From a virus, in the IMG/VR virus record IMGVR_UViG_3300018416_000071, positions 1-30,378 of that record: a stretch of DNA of 30,378 nt; one strand, given 5' to 3'. Each line of letters begins with the position of its first letter. Position 1 is the stretch's first letter. Both the position numbers and the translations under genes were made by a program. The notes beneath the pieces were generated by a model. The model made no database searches. It was not told where the DNA came from and worked only from the letters and a program-made list of their open reading frames with translations. Positions 1 to 7,220 of this stretch are shown here, piece by piece.

Positions 1-533
1 CCAAGTTGACCAAGAAAGGTGTCTTGAACCTTTACTTTGATTCCAAGGGTTTTAGCAATGTCTTTGTGAATTGTAATTCCAGCTTTATCAATCAGTGCGG
101 ATCCGCGCTTTATCTTAGATTCTTCTTTTAGCTTCTCTATTATACCTTCTAATTCTTTGCTTATGCTTGCATTTGCTAAAAGTTGAGATGTTCCATATTT
201 TTCGATCTCGTCTAGGCCATCCAAGATGTTGCTTCTTTGTTCATCATCCAATTGCCCTTTTTCAATCAAGCTTCGCATTTCCATATCTGCTTGTTGTTTT
301 AAGATTTCTACATTTAATTTATTTCGCTCAGTTAGGTCTCCAAGGTAATTAGCATTTGCCCTGAGGAGCTCATTCATTTCTTTTTGTTGCTTTAATTGGT
401 CGGCACCTAAGCCCCTTAGGTCCTTTTTTTTATCGATTAACTTTTCAATTATTTCGATAAGTTCTTTTTTGCTCTTTTTTTCGAGTTCAGTCTGCTCAAC
501 AGACCCTTCGCCTTCTTTTTTATCTTCAGCCAT
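1..533 (-). CDS. Coiled-coil protein, putative tail tape measure (N-terminal part)
   Basis: An open frame starts at the ATG at 533-531 and runs off the low-coordinate edge without a stop (about 177 codons visible). Translated by hand it begins MAEDKKEGEGSVEQTELEKK and continues as a strongly charged helix rich in Lys, Glu, Leu and Ile, with heptad-like spacing over roughly residues 15-125. The next stretch reads as ordinary globular sequence. A helical start, and a position after the tube genes and after a gp26-type gene with a small overlapping-frame partner, is where long-tailed phages normally keep the tape measure, so I infer that role. It has its own candidate promoter at 555-564, and a weak purine stretch (GAGGGATTGCAA) precedes the ATG. 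No diagnostic motif is visible, so another baseplate or tail protein is possible. Confidence 0.6.
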   Translation of the reverse strand, partial: MAEDKKEGEGSVEQTELEKKSKKELIEIIEKLIDKKKDLRGLGADQLKQQKEMNELLRANANYLGDLTERNKLNVEILKQQADMEMRSLIEKGQLDDEQRSNILDGLDEIEKYGTSQLLANASISKELEGIIEKLKEESKIKRGSALIDKAGITIHKDIAKTLGIKVKVQDTFLGQL

Positions 534-554
534 TTGCAATCCCTCGTGTTATGA

Positions 555-564
555 ACTAAATAGT
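555..564 (-). promoter_or_regulatory. ACTATTTA-type candidate late promoter
   Basis: The coding strand reads GAACTATTTAGTTC, with the core 21 nt before the start codon at 533. It lies just after the terminator hairpin at 574-603. The same core precedes six other genes in this window. This copy also forms a small perfect dyad (GAACT/AGTTC). Confidence 0.5.
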
Positions 565-573
565 TCAAGCAAC

Positions 574-603
574 AAAACCCAGAGCGTGTTTATCGCTTCT
601 GGG
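574..603 (-). terminator. Rho-independent terminator overlapping a stop codon
   Basis: On the minus strand CCCAGAAGCG pairs with CGCTCTGGG (one bulged A) around a short loop and is followed by TTTTG. The TAA stop of the small gene at 590-754 lies inside the loop, so the last codons of that gene form one arm of the stem. Confidence 0.65.
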
Positions 604-754
604 CTTTCTTCATCTCTTTTGCTTCATCTTCGAACTGTTTCTTCAGTCTTTCGATAAACCAAGTCCTCAAACCAATGGGTAATGAGTGCATTTCCGTGAA
701 AGACCATCCTCCGAAATGTTTCAGAATAAAGAATCCTTCATAGATGCCCTCCAT
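590..754 (-). CDS. Small protein in the gp51 position; possible frameshifted tail-assembly partner of the gp26-type gene
   Basis: A 54-residue frame can start at the ATG at 754-752, just after the upstream gene's TAA (761-759). Its sequence has a pattern of aromatic and Pro residues (GGWSFTEMHSLPIGLRTWFI) and ends in a basic/acidic helix. Small proteins of this look follow gp26 in marine T4-like phages, before the tape measure. No Shine-Dalgarno-like stretch precedes the ATG, unlike nearly all neighbours, so it is either translated by stop-start coupling or made as an extension of the gp26-type protein by a +1 slip at the T7 run (773-779). The frame is open upstream to 922 inside the gp26-type gene. 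Function is inferred from position only. Confidence 0.6.
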   Translation of the reverse strand: MEGIYEGFFILKHFGGWSFTEMHSLPIGLRTWFIERLKKQFEDEAKEMKKAQKR

Positions 755-758
755 TGCT

Positions 759-1592
759 TTAGGAGTTAGGCCAAAAAAAGTCGGTCCCGAATGGAACCTG
801 AACCTCCTGTTCGTGAGAACAATTTTTGCAAACGAGAGTCTCGGAGATGTTGACCGAGGGTGTTGCGTGCTTGAGGCACATTTTAAAATGAACTGAGTCT
901 GCCATTGGCATGTTATCGACAAATTGATTGATGACCTCTTTATCCGAATGTCCTTCGATTGAAAGAATCATCTCTTTGTATTGCTCTGAGATTGAGAATT
1001 CTTTCTTATCATTGATAAGTACTTGAGCAATCTTTGATTCTTCGATTCCATTTGCAAGACGAAAGTTGATGTTGAACTTTGAGAATGGAAGCTTTGTCGT
1101 AAACACGCCATTATCTGTTAGCTTAACGATATCTTGATCGGGCTGGATGCCACCTGTTACTTCCGGATTACGAAGGTCAAACATCATCGTGTTATTTGTG
1201 TCACAATTTGGACACTTCACACGAGCTTCGTAATCAAAGCCGTAAGCCGTTCCACGAGCTTGGATAAGGATTGCATTCCGGTCGGCGATAAGAAGCGTTA
1301 GAGGGCTAACCTCGTCGTCGAGAATGATGTTTTCAAGCAATCTCTCAAGAGCAACTCCCTTTTTAATCAAAGATTGGTTTGATAGAGTGTCTTCATCTTT
1401 TGCCGTCATGTATCTAATTTCGATCATGTCTTTGCCGTGCAGGGGATGCTCTTTTGAATACCCAATCCCTTTTGATGGTAAGTCAACGAATTCTGTTGGA
1501 GCTGTAAAGCTCAATGGGTTGAACATTTGTGGCGGTGCCTCGCCTGTTTCTGGTTGGCTATTAAGGCCTAACCGGTCTGAATTTCTGCTCAT
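759..1592 (-). CDS. gp26: gp26-type T4 baseplate hub/tail assembly protein
   Basis: This 277-residue protein carries the conserved core of the T4 gp26 family as found in marine T4-like phages. There is an LPSKGIGY segment near residue 38, then HPLHGKDMIEIRYMTAKDED (50-69), then a helical stretch with KKGVALERLLENII. Two CxxC pairs (C127/C130 and C255/C258) can form a zinc-ribbon-like site. T4 gp26 takes part in baseplate hub assembly, and in its position before a tape-measure candidate it may act as a tail-assembly chaperone. The start follows a clear GGAGG. The end reads GAC TTT TTT TGG, where seven T precede the final codons, and the next gene lies in the +1 frame. It is 10 nt downstream of the second tube gene. 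The family call is firm, the biochemical role less so. Confidence 0.85.
   Translation of the reverse strand: MSRNSDRLGLNSQPETGEAPPQMFNPLSFTAPTEFVDLPSKGIGYSKEHPLHGKDMIEIRYMTAKDEDTLSNQSLIKKGVALERLLENIILDDEVSPLTLLIADRNAILIQARGTAYGFDYEARVKCPNCDTNNTMMFDLRNPEVTGGIQPDQDIVKLTDNGVFTTKLPFSKFNINFRLANGIEESKIAQVLINDKKEFSISEQYKEMILSIEGHSDKEVINQFVDNMPMADSVHFKMCLKHATPSVNISETLVCKNCSHEQEVQVPFGTDFFWPNS
773..779 (-). other. T7 run, candidate +1 slippage site
   Basis: The coding strand has GAC TTT TTT TGG in the gp26-type frame. A Phe tRNA on the second TTT could re-pair one base forward on TTT, with the rare-type Trp codon TGG in the A site. It would continue GGC CTA ACT into the frame of the 54-residue protein instead of stopping five codons later. 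This is inferred from sequence only. Confidence 0.4.
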
Positions 1593-1602
1593 TAATCCTC
1601 CA

Positions 1603-2112
1603 TTAGTCTAGGTAAGCATAATCATATGTGATTGTTAATGTGATCGAAATGATTTCATCCGATCCATAGTCAAGGGAGCTAAGTCTAACTTCTGAAATGA
1701 AAGCTCCTTCGAGGGACCATTTCTCAATAACTTCTCCATTGCCATTCAGTTGTTCGATAAAGAAAGCTTTTAAGATTCCATTCTCATAAGACTTCGCTAT
1801 ACCTTTGTCTTTCGAGAGGTCGTTTGGATTATAACCGCCGATTTCTCCTAGTTCGCCAAGAATTACATTAATTGTCTTTCCGACATCTGCAAGTTCGATA
1901 GTTATAGGATTCCACGAGACGATGCCGGGAACGTTGATTTCGTGGTTAATCAATCGATACTTATTTGAATTAATGGTGAAAGAAGGCTTATCGACCTTTT
2001 TTGCATTCCACCAAGTTCCACTAGTATCTTTACCAAGACCTATCGATCCTCCTTTAATTCGGAAGCGATAGGCTCTTTTTGGTTCAAGACTATTACCAGT
2101 CCAGAAGGACAT
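1603..2112 (-). CDS. Second tail-tube-like protein (gp19 paralog)
   Basis: This 169-residue protein starts SFWTGNSLEPKRAYRFRI, matching the start of the gp19 tube protein next door (GFWTKNTTEPKRNFRWRV). Both share a TWW/VWWAK segment followed by a VD(K/T)PS(F/Y)T strand, and both end with an SSLDYGSDE/STLDYTNDD stretch before the last strand. It is therefore a tube-fold paralog. T4 uses several tube-fold proteins (gp19, gp48, gp54, gp3) to initiate, build and cap the tube, and this copy may fill such an initiator or cap role. It lies 13 nt after gp19 with its own AAGGAG site, so the two are co-transcribed. It could also be a second tube subunit. Confidence 0.8.
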   Translation of the reverse strand: MSFWTGNSLEPKRAYRFRIKGGSIGLGKDTSGTWWNAKKVDKPSFTINSNKYRLINHEINVPGIVSWNPITIELADVGKTINVILGELGEIGGYNPNDLSKDKGIAKSYENGILKAFFIEQLNGNGEVIEKWSLEGAFISEVRLSSLDYGSDEIISITLTITYDYAYLD

Positions 2113-2125
2113 CTAAGACTCCTTG

Positions 2126-2728
2126 TTATTTACCAGGTTCAAATTGGGTGCCGAGGGTGCCATTTTCACCATCTCCGCTTGCACAAATTGCCCAGTCGTA
2201 TTTCCAAGTCAAGTCAATCGTTCTCATGTCATCGTTTGTGTAATCAAGAGTTGAGAACTTAACTGAAGTAATAAATGGGTTATTCATTTGCCATGACTCA
2301 ACAACGCTTCCGTTACCAGCGAAGATGTCAATCGTGACTATACCTACTGCTGCATTTGCACCAGACTTAGTGATAGATGTCGGACCAAAGGCTCCTGCTC
2401 TTGGATTACTTCCATTGAATTGATCTTGACTCTTGATAGAATATCCAGAATCTAAAATTATTTGATTGGTAATAAATGCGGCGTTCGGAGAGATTGGATC
2501 AACCAATGTCATGTTCACATCTTGCCATTGCACACGACCTGGAAACTTATATTCGTTATCAAAAAACGAATGGGTTACATCCGTGACTGTGTAGCTGGGT
2601 GTGTCAACTGTCTTTGCCCACCAAACTGCTTTGCTGTCAACGCCATCATAATTGGTTATGTTGTCCATTGTAACTCTCCATCGAAAGTTTCTTTTAGGCT
2701 CTGTTGTGTTTTTTGTCCAAAATCCCAT
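2126..2728 (-). CDS. gp19: Tail tube protein gp19
   Basis: This 200-residue protein has the beta-rich pattern of the T4 gp19 tail tube subunit. It starts with an FWTKN..EPKR motif, followed by AVWWAKTVDTPSYTV, FPGRVQWQDVNMTLVDP and a C-terminal SVKFSTLDYTNDD before a final tube strand ending in KYDWA. The length is close to T4 gp19 (163 residues), with a longer C-terminal tail that ends TLGTQFEPGK. It is made just after the sheath gene, as in T4, and polymerises into the inner tube through which DNA passes. An AGGAG lies 10 nt before the ATG. Of the two tube-like genes, this one is the better candidate for the main subunit because it directly follows the sheath. Confidence 0.88.
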   Translation of the reverse strand: MGFWTKNTTEPKRNFRWRVTMDNITNYDGVDSKAVWWAKTVDTPSYTVTDVTHSFFDNEYKFPGRVQWQDVNMTLVDPISPNAAFITNQIILDSGYSIKSQDQFNGSNPRAGAFGPTSITKSGANAAVGIVTIDIFAGNGSVVESWQMNNPFITSVKFSTLDYTNDDMRTIDLTWKYDWAICASGDGENGTLGTQFEPGK

Positions 2729-2765
2729 GATTTAAAATCTCCTATTTATCTGTAATTAGTGTCTA

Positions 2766-5700
2766 TTAGAATTCAACGCCACTTTGGGTAACGACAAAGT
2801 CGATTACGACGTATTCGATTGCTTTTGCAGGCTTAACGAAGACTTTGGCATACATGATGTTGCGGTCTTGTAAGTCTGGCGTGGTTGTAGATTCATCAAG
2901 AACAACTTTATAGTCTGTGATCCCAAACTCATTTTTTACTTGCAAGAGAACTGGGTTGATTTGAGCCTTAAAGCTATCGTAAGTTGCCTTAACGCCTTGT
3001 TCGAACAAGAATTGGTCTGCGATTCCACCGATGCGCTTCTTCAAGTAGATCATCATTCGACGAACGTTGATGCGATCCAAAGCAGTATCAGTTGGTTGAA
3101 GAGTCTTCTGTCCGAAGATAACAGTGTCACCTGTTGCAGGGAATCGAGCGATTGGGTTAATGTTAACATTGTAAAGGTCATCACGATCAGCTTTGCTCAA
3201 GTGCTCAAGAGTTCCAACGACGCTTGCGCCACCAGTTCCACCGAGAGGAGCAAGTCCGCCACGGTTAAATCCAGCAGGAGCAAACCAAGGCTGTGAGACC
3301 GCCTCAGACTTCGCAATGGCTCCAATGGCAGCAACACTAGGAGGAGCCATCAAAACGCTTCCACGGCCGCTTGACACGTCTGCAATGCGCACATTTGGAT
3401 AGTAAGCGGCAGCATAAGATGAAGCAACGATTCCGCTCTCTGCAGTTGAAACCATTTCTCTAACAGAACCGGTTTCTTCTCCATTACCGTTATCAACCTC
3501 GCTTACAAAGATTCCTTTCATGTCGATGATTGCCAACGCATCTCCACGCTCTTCAGTTTGACGAACAAGTAAAGAGTTGATAGCAGAGTTGGTAACACCA
3601 GGAATTGAAATTAAGTCATAGCGACTTGTGTAATAGTCAGCAACCTGAGAGATTGCAGATTCCATTGAGTACTTTGCGTAACCAGTTGAAAGCTCAGTGT
3701 TGTTAAATGGGTTCTCAATGGTAATGTCGACACCATCGGTTCCACCAAAGAATGGAGCAGCAAATTGCTTGATTCCAGTCACAAGAGCACCAGTTGATGA
3801 ATCATCAAAAGCCACTACGAAAGCATTGGTGTGATAGTAAGTTCCGGTTGTTCCATCTTCGTCGATTCTCTCCAAAGAGAAGACATAGGCAGCATCGGCT
3901 GCTGCTGCGGTGTATGCTAGATGCGGGTCATAAAATGACTTAAGAATTCCGATGTCTGCGAAGTCTTCGTTTCCACGTTGAGCCTCGTAAGACAATCCGT
4001 GCAAAGCAGTTGGAGCATAGTTCGCGCCATTTGCAGAAGAGTTTGCGACACTTAATTGGTGAGTCGGCCAAGAGACAGTGATTGAGTCACCGGTGAATAA
4101 TCCGTCGACTAATTGCGATGCCGTTCCGCCTGGTAATGATTGTGCACCACGAACGAAGCCATTCTGATTTGTGCTATCTGCTTCAGCAACTGTTGCAGCA
4201 TCAATTTCAGCAGGTCCCAAGAAACCAAGAGGAAGGTCGGTCTTATTGACTCCGCCTTCTGCAAGTTCAACACGAATCAAGTTGGATTCATTGTTAAATG
4301 AACCGGTAGAAACAATCTTGCCTGTGGAGCTATTCCACTCTTGTTTGAGGTCTCCGATTTTCTTTAAGATGTAATTTGGAGAGTCTGGGTTTAAAGTAAC
4401 ATTTGCGAACTTCTCGACATACTCAGAAGGACGTTGTCCAGCACGAGCAATTTCGATTGTGAAAGAACCTTCTGGTCGAACAGTTGTTGCCTTACGCAAG
4501 TCTTTGATTCGAACGATGTGAGACTTGTGGAAGTCTGAACCTTCATCCAAAGCAGCAAGTCGGAACAAGCGCTTGTAGTTAGATGCTTTTGATCCAATGA
4601 ACCACCCAGTCTTTGCTGGTGAAAGCTCAACGCGATGGTCTGTAAAGTTCTTGTTAGTTTCTTTAAGAGCCGCAGTCCATGCAACGAGGTTTCCGCTCAA
4701 TCGATTGACGTTGTTCTCGAAGGATTCGCCCAAGAAGATTTTGTGTCCGTTCCAGCCACTGCCAAACAAAGTTGCATCCGTGCTTAAAACATTTCGGATA
4801 AAGTTTTGCGAAGTTGGTTCAAAGTTGAAGTTGAAAGCAAAGTCATCATTGGATGTTCCGTTGTCTAATTTTGCGCTCCAGCTGCCATTAGTAGGCTTGA
4901 TTGCGTGCGCAGTCTTATCGGTAAGAGAGGTGGTTCCATCTCGAGCAGTTCCGCTCAAAGTAACGTTTGAGCCGCTTGAGTAAATGATTGCAGCAAGAAC
5001 ACCATTCAGATCCGTTGCATCTACACCACCAGCGAAGGTTGCTGATGTGGTAAAAGTTGTTGTAATTGTTTTTGAGTCTCCGATAGTCCCCAATGCCACC
5101 ATGGTGATATCTGCATCATTATTTCCGCTGCCATCCGCTGCTGTTACAGAAGAAGCAGGAAAAAACGTGGAAGCAAGAACAAATGCATCTCTGAAGTTTT
5201 CCGCTGTTGGGGTTGTTGTATAATCTAGTCCAACATTAACCGTGCTTGTTCCCAATGGTGTCCCAGAGGCTGTATCGTAAAATTCAACTGTGAATGATTG
5301 AGTGGCACCAGCAGTGTCTACGTATTGAATTGTCATAACACTGTTATCAACGATTGTTGTGTAATCACTGAATGTAAAATTCGCATTTGCAGCAACCGTC
5401 CCGGTCAAGTCAGCATCTTCAGCAACGTAGATTCCAATTGCGCCTTCGATGTCTTCTTCTGCAGAGATTCCAGTGCCTAAAGCAGTATCAGTGTTTGTTG
5501 GAACAAACCATCCAGCTTTTTCATTATCATCAGTAGCAGCGTCATCAGAAGCAACACCAGCCAAGCGGATAAATTTAACGGGACCAACTTCAGCAGCAAG
5601 GTAAGCTTCAGCAGCATATGCAGCCCAGCCACCACCACCGGTGTTTCCTTCACGCCATGGGTCACCGCGTTTAACTCCGTCCATCGGGGTTCCAAAGACA

Positions 5701-5867
5701 GATTGGAAGTCCGCCAATGAGGTAATCTTAATTGGCTTCATTGCGGGGCCTTTCTTGGCTCGTCCGATCAATAATAACCCGTCATTCTCAGGAACTGCAG
5801 CGATAGCTGATTGGTCGATTTCTCTCAGTTCAATTCCTGGAGACAAAAAGTCAAACTTGGTAGGCAT
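2766..5867 (-). CDS. gp18: Contractile tail sheath protein gp18, enlarged
   Basis: This 1033-residue protein is the contractile sheath subunit. The N-terminus (FLSPGIELREID, then GLLLIGRAKKGP and a FGTP segment) and the C-terminal third (SSYAAAYYPNVRI, PPSVAAIGAIAKSEAVSQPW, FAPAGFNRGGLAPLG, TLQPTDTALDRINVRRMMIY) are classic sheath features. T4 gp18 has 659 residues, so this one is much longer. Extra Thr/Ala/Asp-rich beta sequence occupies roughly residues 105-330, with further material in the middle, where T4 sheath carries its surface domains. The core builds the helical sheath that contracts at infection, and the insert should face outward. A candidate promoter at 5898-5907 and an AGGAG precede the ATG. 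The next gene, gp19, begins 37 nt after its stop. Confidence 0.93.
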   Translation of the reverse strand: MPTKFDFLSPGIELREIDQSAIAAVPENDGLLLIGRAKKGPAMKPIKITSLADFQSVFGTPMDGVKRGDPWREGNTGGGGWAAYAAEAYLAAEVGPVKFIRLAGVASDDAATDDNEKAGWFVPTNTDTALGTGISAEEDIEGAIGIYVAEDADLTGTVAANANFTFSDYTTIVDNSVMTIQYVDTAGATQSFTVEFYDTASGTPLGTSTVNVGLDYTTTPTAENFRDAFVLASTFFPASSVTAADGSGNNDADITMVALGTIGDSKTITTTFTTSATFAGGVDATDLNGVLAAIIYSSGSNVTLSGTARDGTTSLTDKTAHAIKPTNGSWSAKLDNGTSNDDFAFNFNFEPTSQNFIRNVLSTDATLFGSGWNGHKIFLGESFENNVNRLSGNLVAWTAALKETNKNFTDHRVELSPAKTGWFIGSKASNYKRLFRLAALDEGSDFHKSHIVRIKDLRKATTVRPEGSFTIEIARAGQRPSEYVEKFANVTLNPDSPNYILKKIGDLKQEWNSSTGKIVSTGSFNNESNLIRVELAEGGVNKTDLPLGFLGPAEIDAATVAEADSTNQNGFVRGAQSLPGGTASQLVDGLFTGDSITVSWPTHQLSVANSSANGANYAPTALHGLSYEAQRGNEDFADIGILKSFYDPHLAYTAAAADAAYVFSLERIDEDGTTGTYYHTNAFVVAFDDSSTGALVTGIKQFAAPFFGGTDGVDITIENPFNNTELSTGYAKYSMESAISQVADYYTSRYDLISIPGVTNSAINSLLVRQTEERGDALAIIDMKGIFVSEVDNGNGEETGSVREMVSTAESGIVASSYAAAYYPNVRIADVSSGRGSVLMAPPSVAAIGAIAKSEAVSQPWFAPAGFNRGGLAPLGGTGGASVVGTLEHLSKADRDDLYNVNINPIARFPATGDTVIFGQKTLQPTDTALDRINVRRMMIYLKKRIGGIADQFLFEQGVKATYDSFKAQINPVLLQVKNEFGITDYKVVLDESTTTPDLQDRNIMYAKVFVKPAKAIEYVVIDFVVTQSGVEF

Positions 5868-5897
5868 TTAGAATTCTCCTTTAAATATTCATTTCTT

Positions 5898-5907
5898 ATT
5901 AAATAGT
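5898..5907 (-). promoter_or_regulatory. ACTATTTA-type candidate late promoter before gp18
   Basis: The coding strand reads GGACTATTTAATAAG, ending 30 nt before the gp18 ATG. It lies in the short gap after gp15, and no terminator hairpin is evident there. Confidence 0.45.
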
Positions 5908-5924
5908 CCTCTGAAACCCCAAAG

Positions 5925-6740
5925 TCATAAATCTCGGTATTTCTCACCGTTCTTATTCCAAGGCTTTTCATCTCCCACAATGACACGCTCTCTGGAGATC
6001 TTGACTTCAACGATGGACTCCTGTCTCTTGATAAGCGGTTCATTGCTTTCGAGGTCGTTTCCGTTGATGTAACCAAGGACTTTGATCTGGACTTTTGCAT
6101 TAAACATTCTTTCGTCTTGACCAAGATTTGCCTGATTGCTGTTAAGCCCATAGTCGTCTTGGATAAAAGCTTCGTATTGATAGCCATTGTTTTCAATGAT
6201 GAAATAGTTTTTCATGCTATTCATGAACAACGGAAGAAGGTGATTCATCTGTTGTTGATATTCTGTTCTTATGTTGACCTCGAACATGCAAGTCAAATAA
6301 GTTGGTTTTGGGATTGAAATTGTCTCGTAGACAATCTTTTTTGTTGAAACAGGTCCCGTATCGTCACCCATTTCCTGACGCTTCCTAGAAGCGTTCTGAA
6401 AATTTTGTGTTTTGTCTTGTTGGATAACCTTGCGGATAACAATTCTTTCACCGTCTCCAACATAAGCTGCTTGGACTGAACCTTTGAATGCATCGTCTCT
6501 AGAGATACTAGCTCTAGAAACAGTAATCAATGGTAAACGAAGCTTTCCAACCTTATCTCTTAGCTCTTTGTTGTTTTTGATCTGAAACGTTCTTTCGGTT
6601 CCCATCCACAAAACATTAACCTTCTCTCGACCAGCGTTTGTAACCGTATGAGGACTTAGCGTCTCGTCGATGAATCGATAAATTGCCGTGTCGATGTTCT
6701 CGAGAGTTGATGGATGTGAGATTTCGTTGTTAGCCTGCAT
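5925..6740 (-). CDS. gp15: Tail completion/sheath terminator protein gp15
   Basis: This 271-residue protein has nearly the same length as T4 gp15 (272). The middle contains a YLTCMFEVNIRTEYQQQMN segment followed by a helix and LPLFMNSMKNYF. That aligns with the T4 gp15 stretch built around an I.TRYEDDM core and ILPYF. T4 gp15 forms the hexameric cap that ends the tail and meets the neck. Its place directly after gp14, with an 11-nt overlap, supports this. The N-terminal third is more diverged. The start at 6740 lies within the end of gp14 and has no strong ribosome-binding site, so translational coupling to gp14 is likely. Confidence 0.82.
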   Translation of the reverse strand: MQANNEISHPSTLENIDTAIYRFIDETLSPHTVTNAGREKVNVLWMGTERTFQIKNNKELRDKVGKLRLPLITVSRASISRDDAFKGSVQAAYVGDGERIVIRKVIQQDKTQNFQNASRKRQEMGDDTGPVSTKKIVYETISIPKPTYLTCMFEVNIRTEYQQQMNHLLPLFMNSMKNYFIIENNGYQYEAFIQDDYGLNSNQANLGQDERMFNAKVQIKVLGYINGNDLESNEPLIKRQESIVEVKISRERVIVGDEKPWNKNGEKYRDL

Positions 6741-7215
6741 TGAATAGTCCGTCTCTTGCTCTTATACACTCTGCGCCAACTTCAAATCTTGTTTCAGGTT
6801 GCCCGAATAGGATTTTTGGCTCGAGTAGCTTCACAATCTCGTAAAAGATTTCTCCGAAACGAACGAAATCACCTTCTCTAACAAATAAGTTTTGATCTTC
6901 TGTCAATCTTCTCTTGTGGAAGTTGACTTTGATCTTCGTCGCCTTATCTAGAGCAATGTTTTCCATGTCCGAAGTCTCGACCCCTTGAAATTCAACTAAA
7001 GCGAACACTCTAATTGGATGCAAGAAGTTTTTCTCGATTGCTTCTCCATAAATAGGGTGGAAATCTGTCGAATCCACATCTATTGGAAAGTAAAGTACTT
7101 GTTGACCGACAACTCTCTCGATAATCTCATCATTTATTTGTTTGACAAGGTTCTTTTCTTTCTCTCCAAAGAACATTGGAGATGGTGGTTGAGTTGGTCT
7201 TTCCCATTCTGACAT
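6730..7215 (-). CDS. gp14: Neck protein gp14 (short form)
   Basis: This 161-residue protein matches the N-terminal two thirds of T4 gp14 by pattern. A YFPIDVDSTDFHPIYGE segment corresponds to T4's YYVPREY..PD.IFGED. It is followed by a FALVEFQGVE stretch, a KVNFHKRR strand and a REGDFVRFGEIFYEI strand, ending in LFGQPE (T4: YQLGQN). T4 gp14 has 256 residues, so the C-terminal extension is missing. It forms the neck with gp13 and joins the filled head to the tail. It starts 5 nt after gp13 and overlaps gp15. The set gp13-gp14-gp15 is in the T4 order. Confidence 0.8.
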   Translation of the reverse strand: MSEWERPTQPPSPMFFGEKEKNLVKQINDEIIERVVGQQVLYFPIDVDSTDFHPIYGEAIEKNFLHPIRVFALVEFQGVETSDMENIALDKATKIKVNFHKRRLTEDQNLFVREGDFVRFGEIFYEIVKLLEPKILFGQPETRFEVGAECIRARDGLFNAG

Positions 7216-7220
7216 CTATG

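Noticed and set aside
773-779. A classic -1 slippery heptamer at the end of the gp26-type gene
   Set aside because: The downstream frame is +1 relative to the gp26-type frame, so a -1 slip on the T-run would not enter it; only +1 (or -2) does.
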